Assembly (NCBI GenBank): GCA_913057685.1
Contig: CAJXOA010000004.1
Location: 31,055 to 95,054 of the forward strand
DNA: 64,000 bases
Direction of reading: 5' to 3'
Source of the DNA: an uncultured Trueperaceae bacterium
GTDB taxonomy: Bacteria; Deinococcota; Deinococci; Deinococcales; Trueperaceae
Position numbers and translations under genes: made by a program. Of this stretch, positions 63,927-64,000 are shown piece by piece. The notes under the pieces are model-generated. The model was not told the origin of the DNA. It did not search any database and saw nothing but the letters and a program-made list of their open reading frames with translations. Each line of letters starts with the position of its first letter. Position 1 is the stretch's first letter.

Positions 63927-64000
63927 GCGCCCGTAGCTCAGCCGGATAGAGCGTTCGCCTCCGGAGCGAAAGGTCACAGGTTCGAATCCTGTCGGGCGCA
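63927..64000 (+). tRNA. tRNA-Arg (anticodon CCG)
   Basis: 74 nt up to the discriminator A at the window end; CCA, if encoded, lies outside. Acceptor GCGCCCG/CGGGCGC, D arm GCTC-AGCCGGATA-GAGC, anticodon arm TTCGC-CTCCGGA-GCGAA with CCG, T arm ACAGG-TTCGAAT-CCTGT. It reads CGG. Confidence 0.95.

Overview
The window is 64 kb of very GC-rich bacterial chromosome (well above 65 % GC by eye) carrying housekeeping and biosynthetic genes. I see no prophage, insertion sequence, CRISPR array or rRNA operon. Several features point to a Deinococcota bacterium, probably on the Truepera side of the phylum: a DdrA/Rad52-like repair protein, a family-5 uracil-DNA glycosylase, the bacillithiol enzyme BshA, a B12-dependent ribonucleotide reductase, and about twenty genes that start 5-7 nt after a TAnnnT box with no ribosome-binding site (leaderless mRNAs, known to be abundant in Deinococcus). 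A LolA-like carrier and a PpiD/SurA-like foldase suggest a double-membrane cell. This placement is an inference; no marker gene allows a species call.

Layout. 0-6.5 kb: zinc uptake (znuA with a huge His-rich repeat, znuC cut by the window edge), rpmB, then pyrE, a HIT protein, a Fur/Zur-type regulator, a YibE/F-like membrane protein with a His-rich tail, and two further membrane or hydrolase genes. 6.5-16.9 kb: an aldo/keto reductase, NAD(P)HX repair, homoserine kinase, a RsmC-like methyltransferase, TsaD, BshA with a MobA-like nucleotidyltransferase, and a divergent pair of secreted proteins (DUF4384/PEGA and LolA-like). 17-23.6 kb: fumarase, an esterase, a PatB-type C-S lyase, UdgB, a RlmI-like methyltransferase and a VOC dioxygenase. 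23.6-26.7 kb: a tightly coupled purB operon whose second and third genes are a PurC-like protein that has lost its signature residues and a PurS-like protein. 26.9-36 kb: gyrA, nucleoside hydrolase, an orphan FtsE, the ddrA-like/phosphatase pair, and two membrane proteins. 36-41.8 kb: an arginine operon (argG, GNAT, argH, short argA) behind a clear promoter with candidate ARG boxes, then vanZ-like, proC and a secreted protein. 41.7-50.2 kb: tgt, a 3D-domain protein, an ABC permease, recX, tRNA-Pro, a YhhQ-type transporter, amidase, a site-2 protease, tRNA-Asn and a MazG-like protein. 50.2-57 kb: sugar or cyclitol catabolism genes and a YjjI/YjjW glycyl-radical enzyme pair. 57-64 kb: nrdJ with an NrdR-like box, purH, a PpiD/SurA-like foldase and tRNA-Arg at the right edge.

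Genes inside operons are typically linked by 4-bp GTGA or ATGA overlaps, while operon heads start at or next to a -10 box. The points most worth following are the degenerate PurC/PurS pair, the uncharacterised YjjI/YjjW system with a palindrome over its start codon, the argG leader, the zinc-regulation cluster with its palindrome at the znuA start, and the ddrA-like/phosphatase pair.
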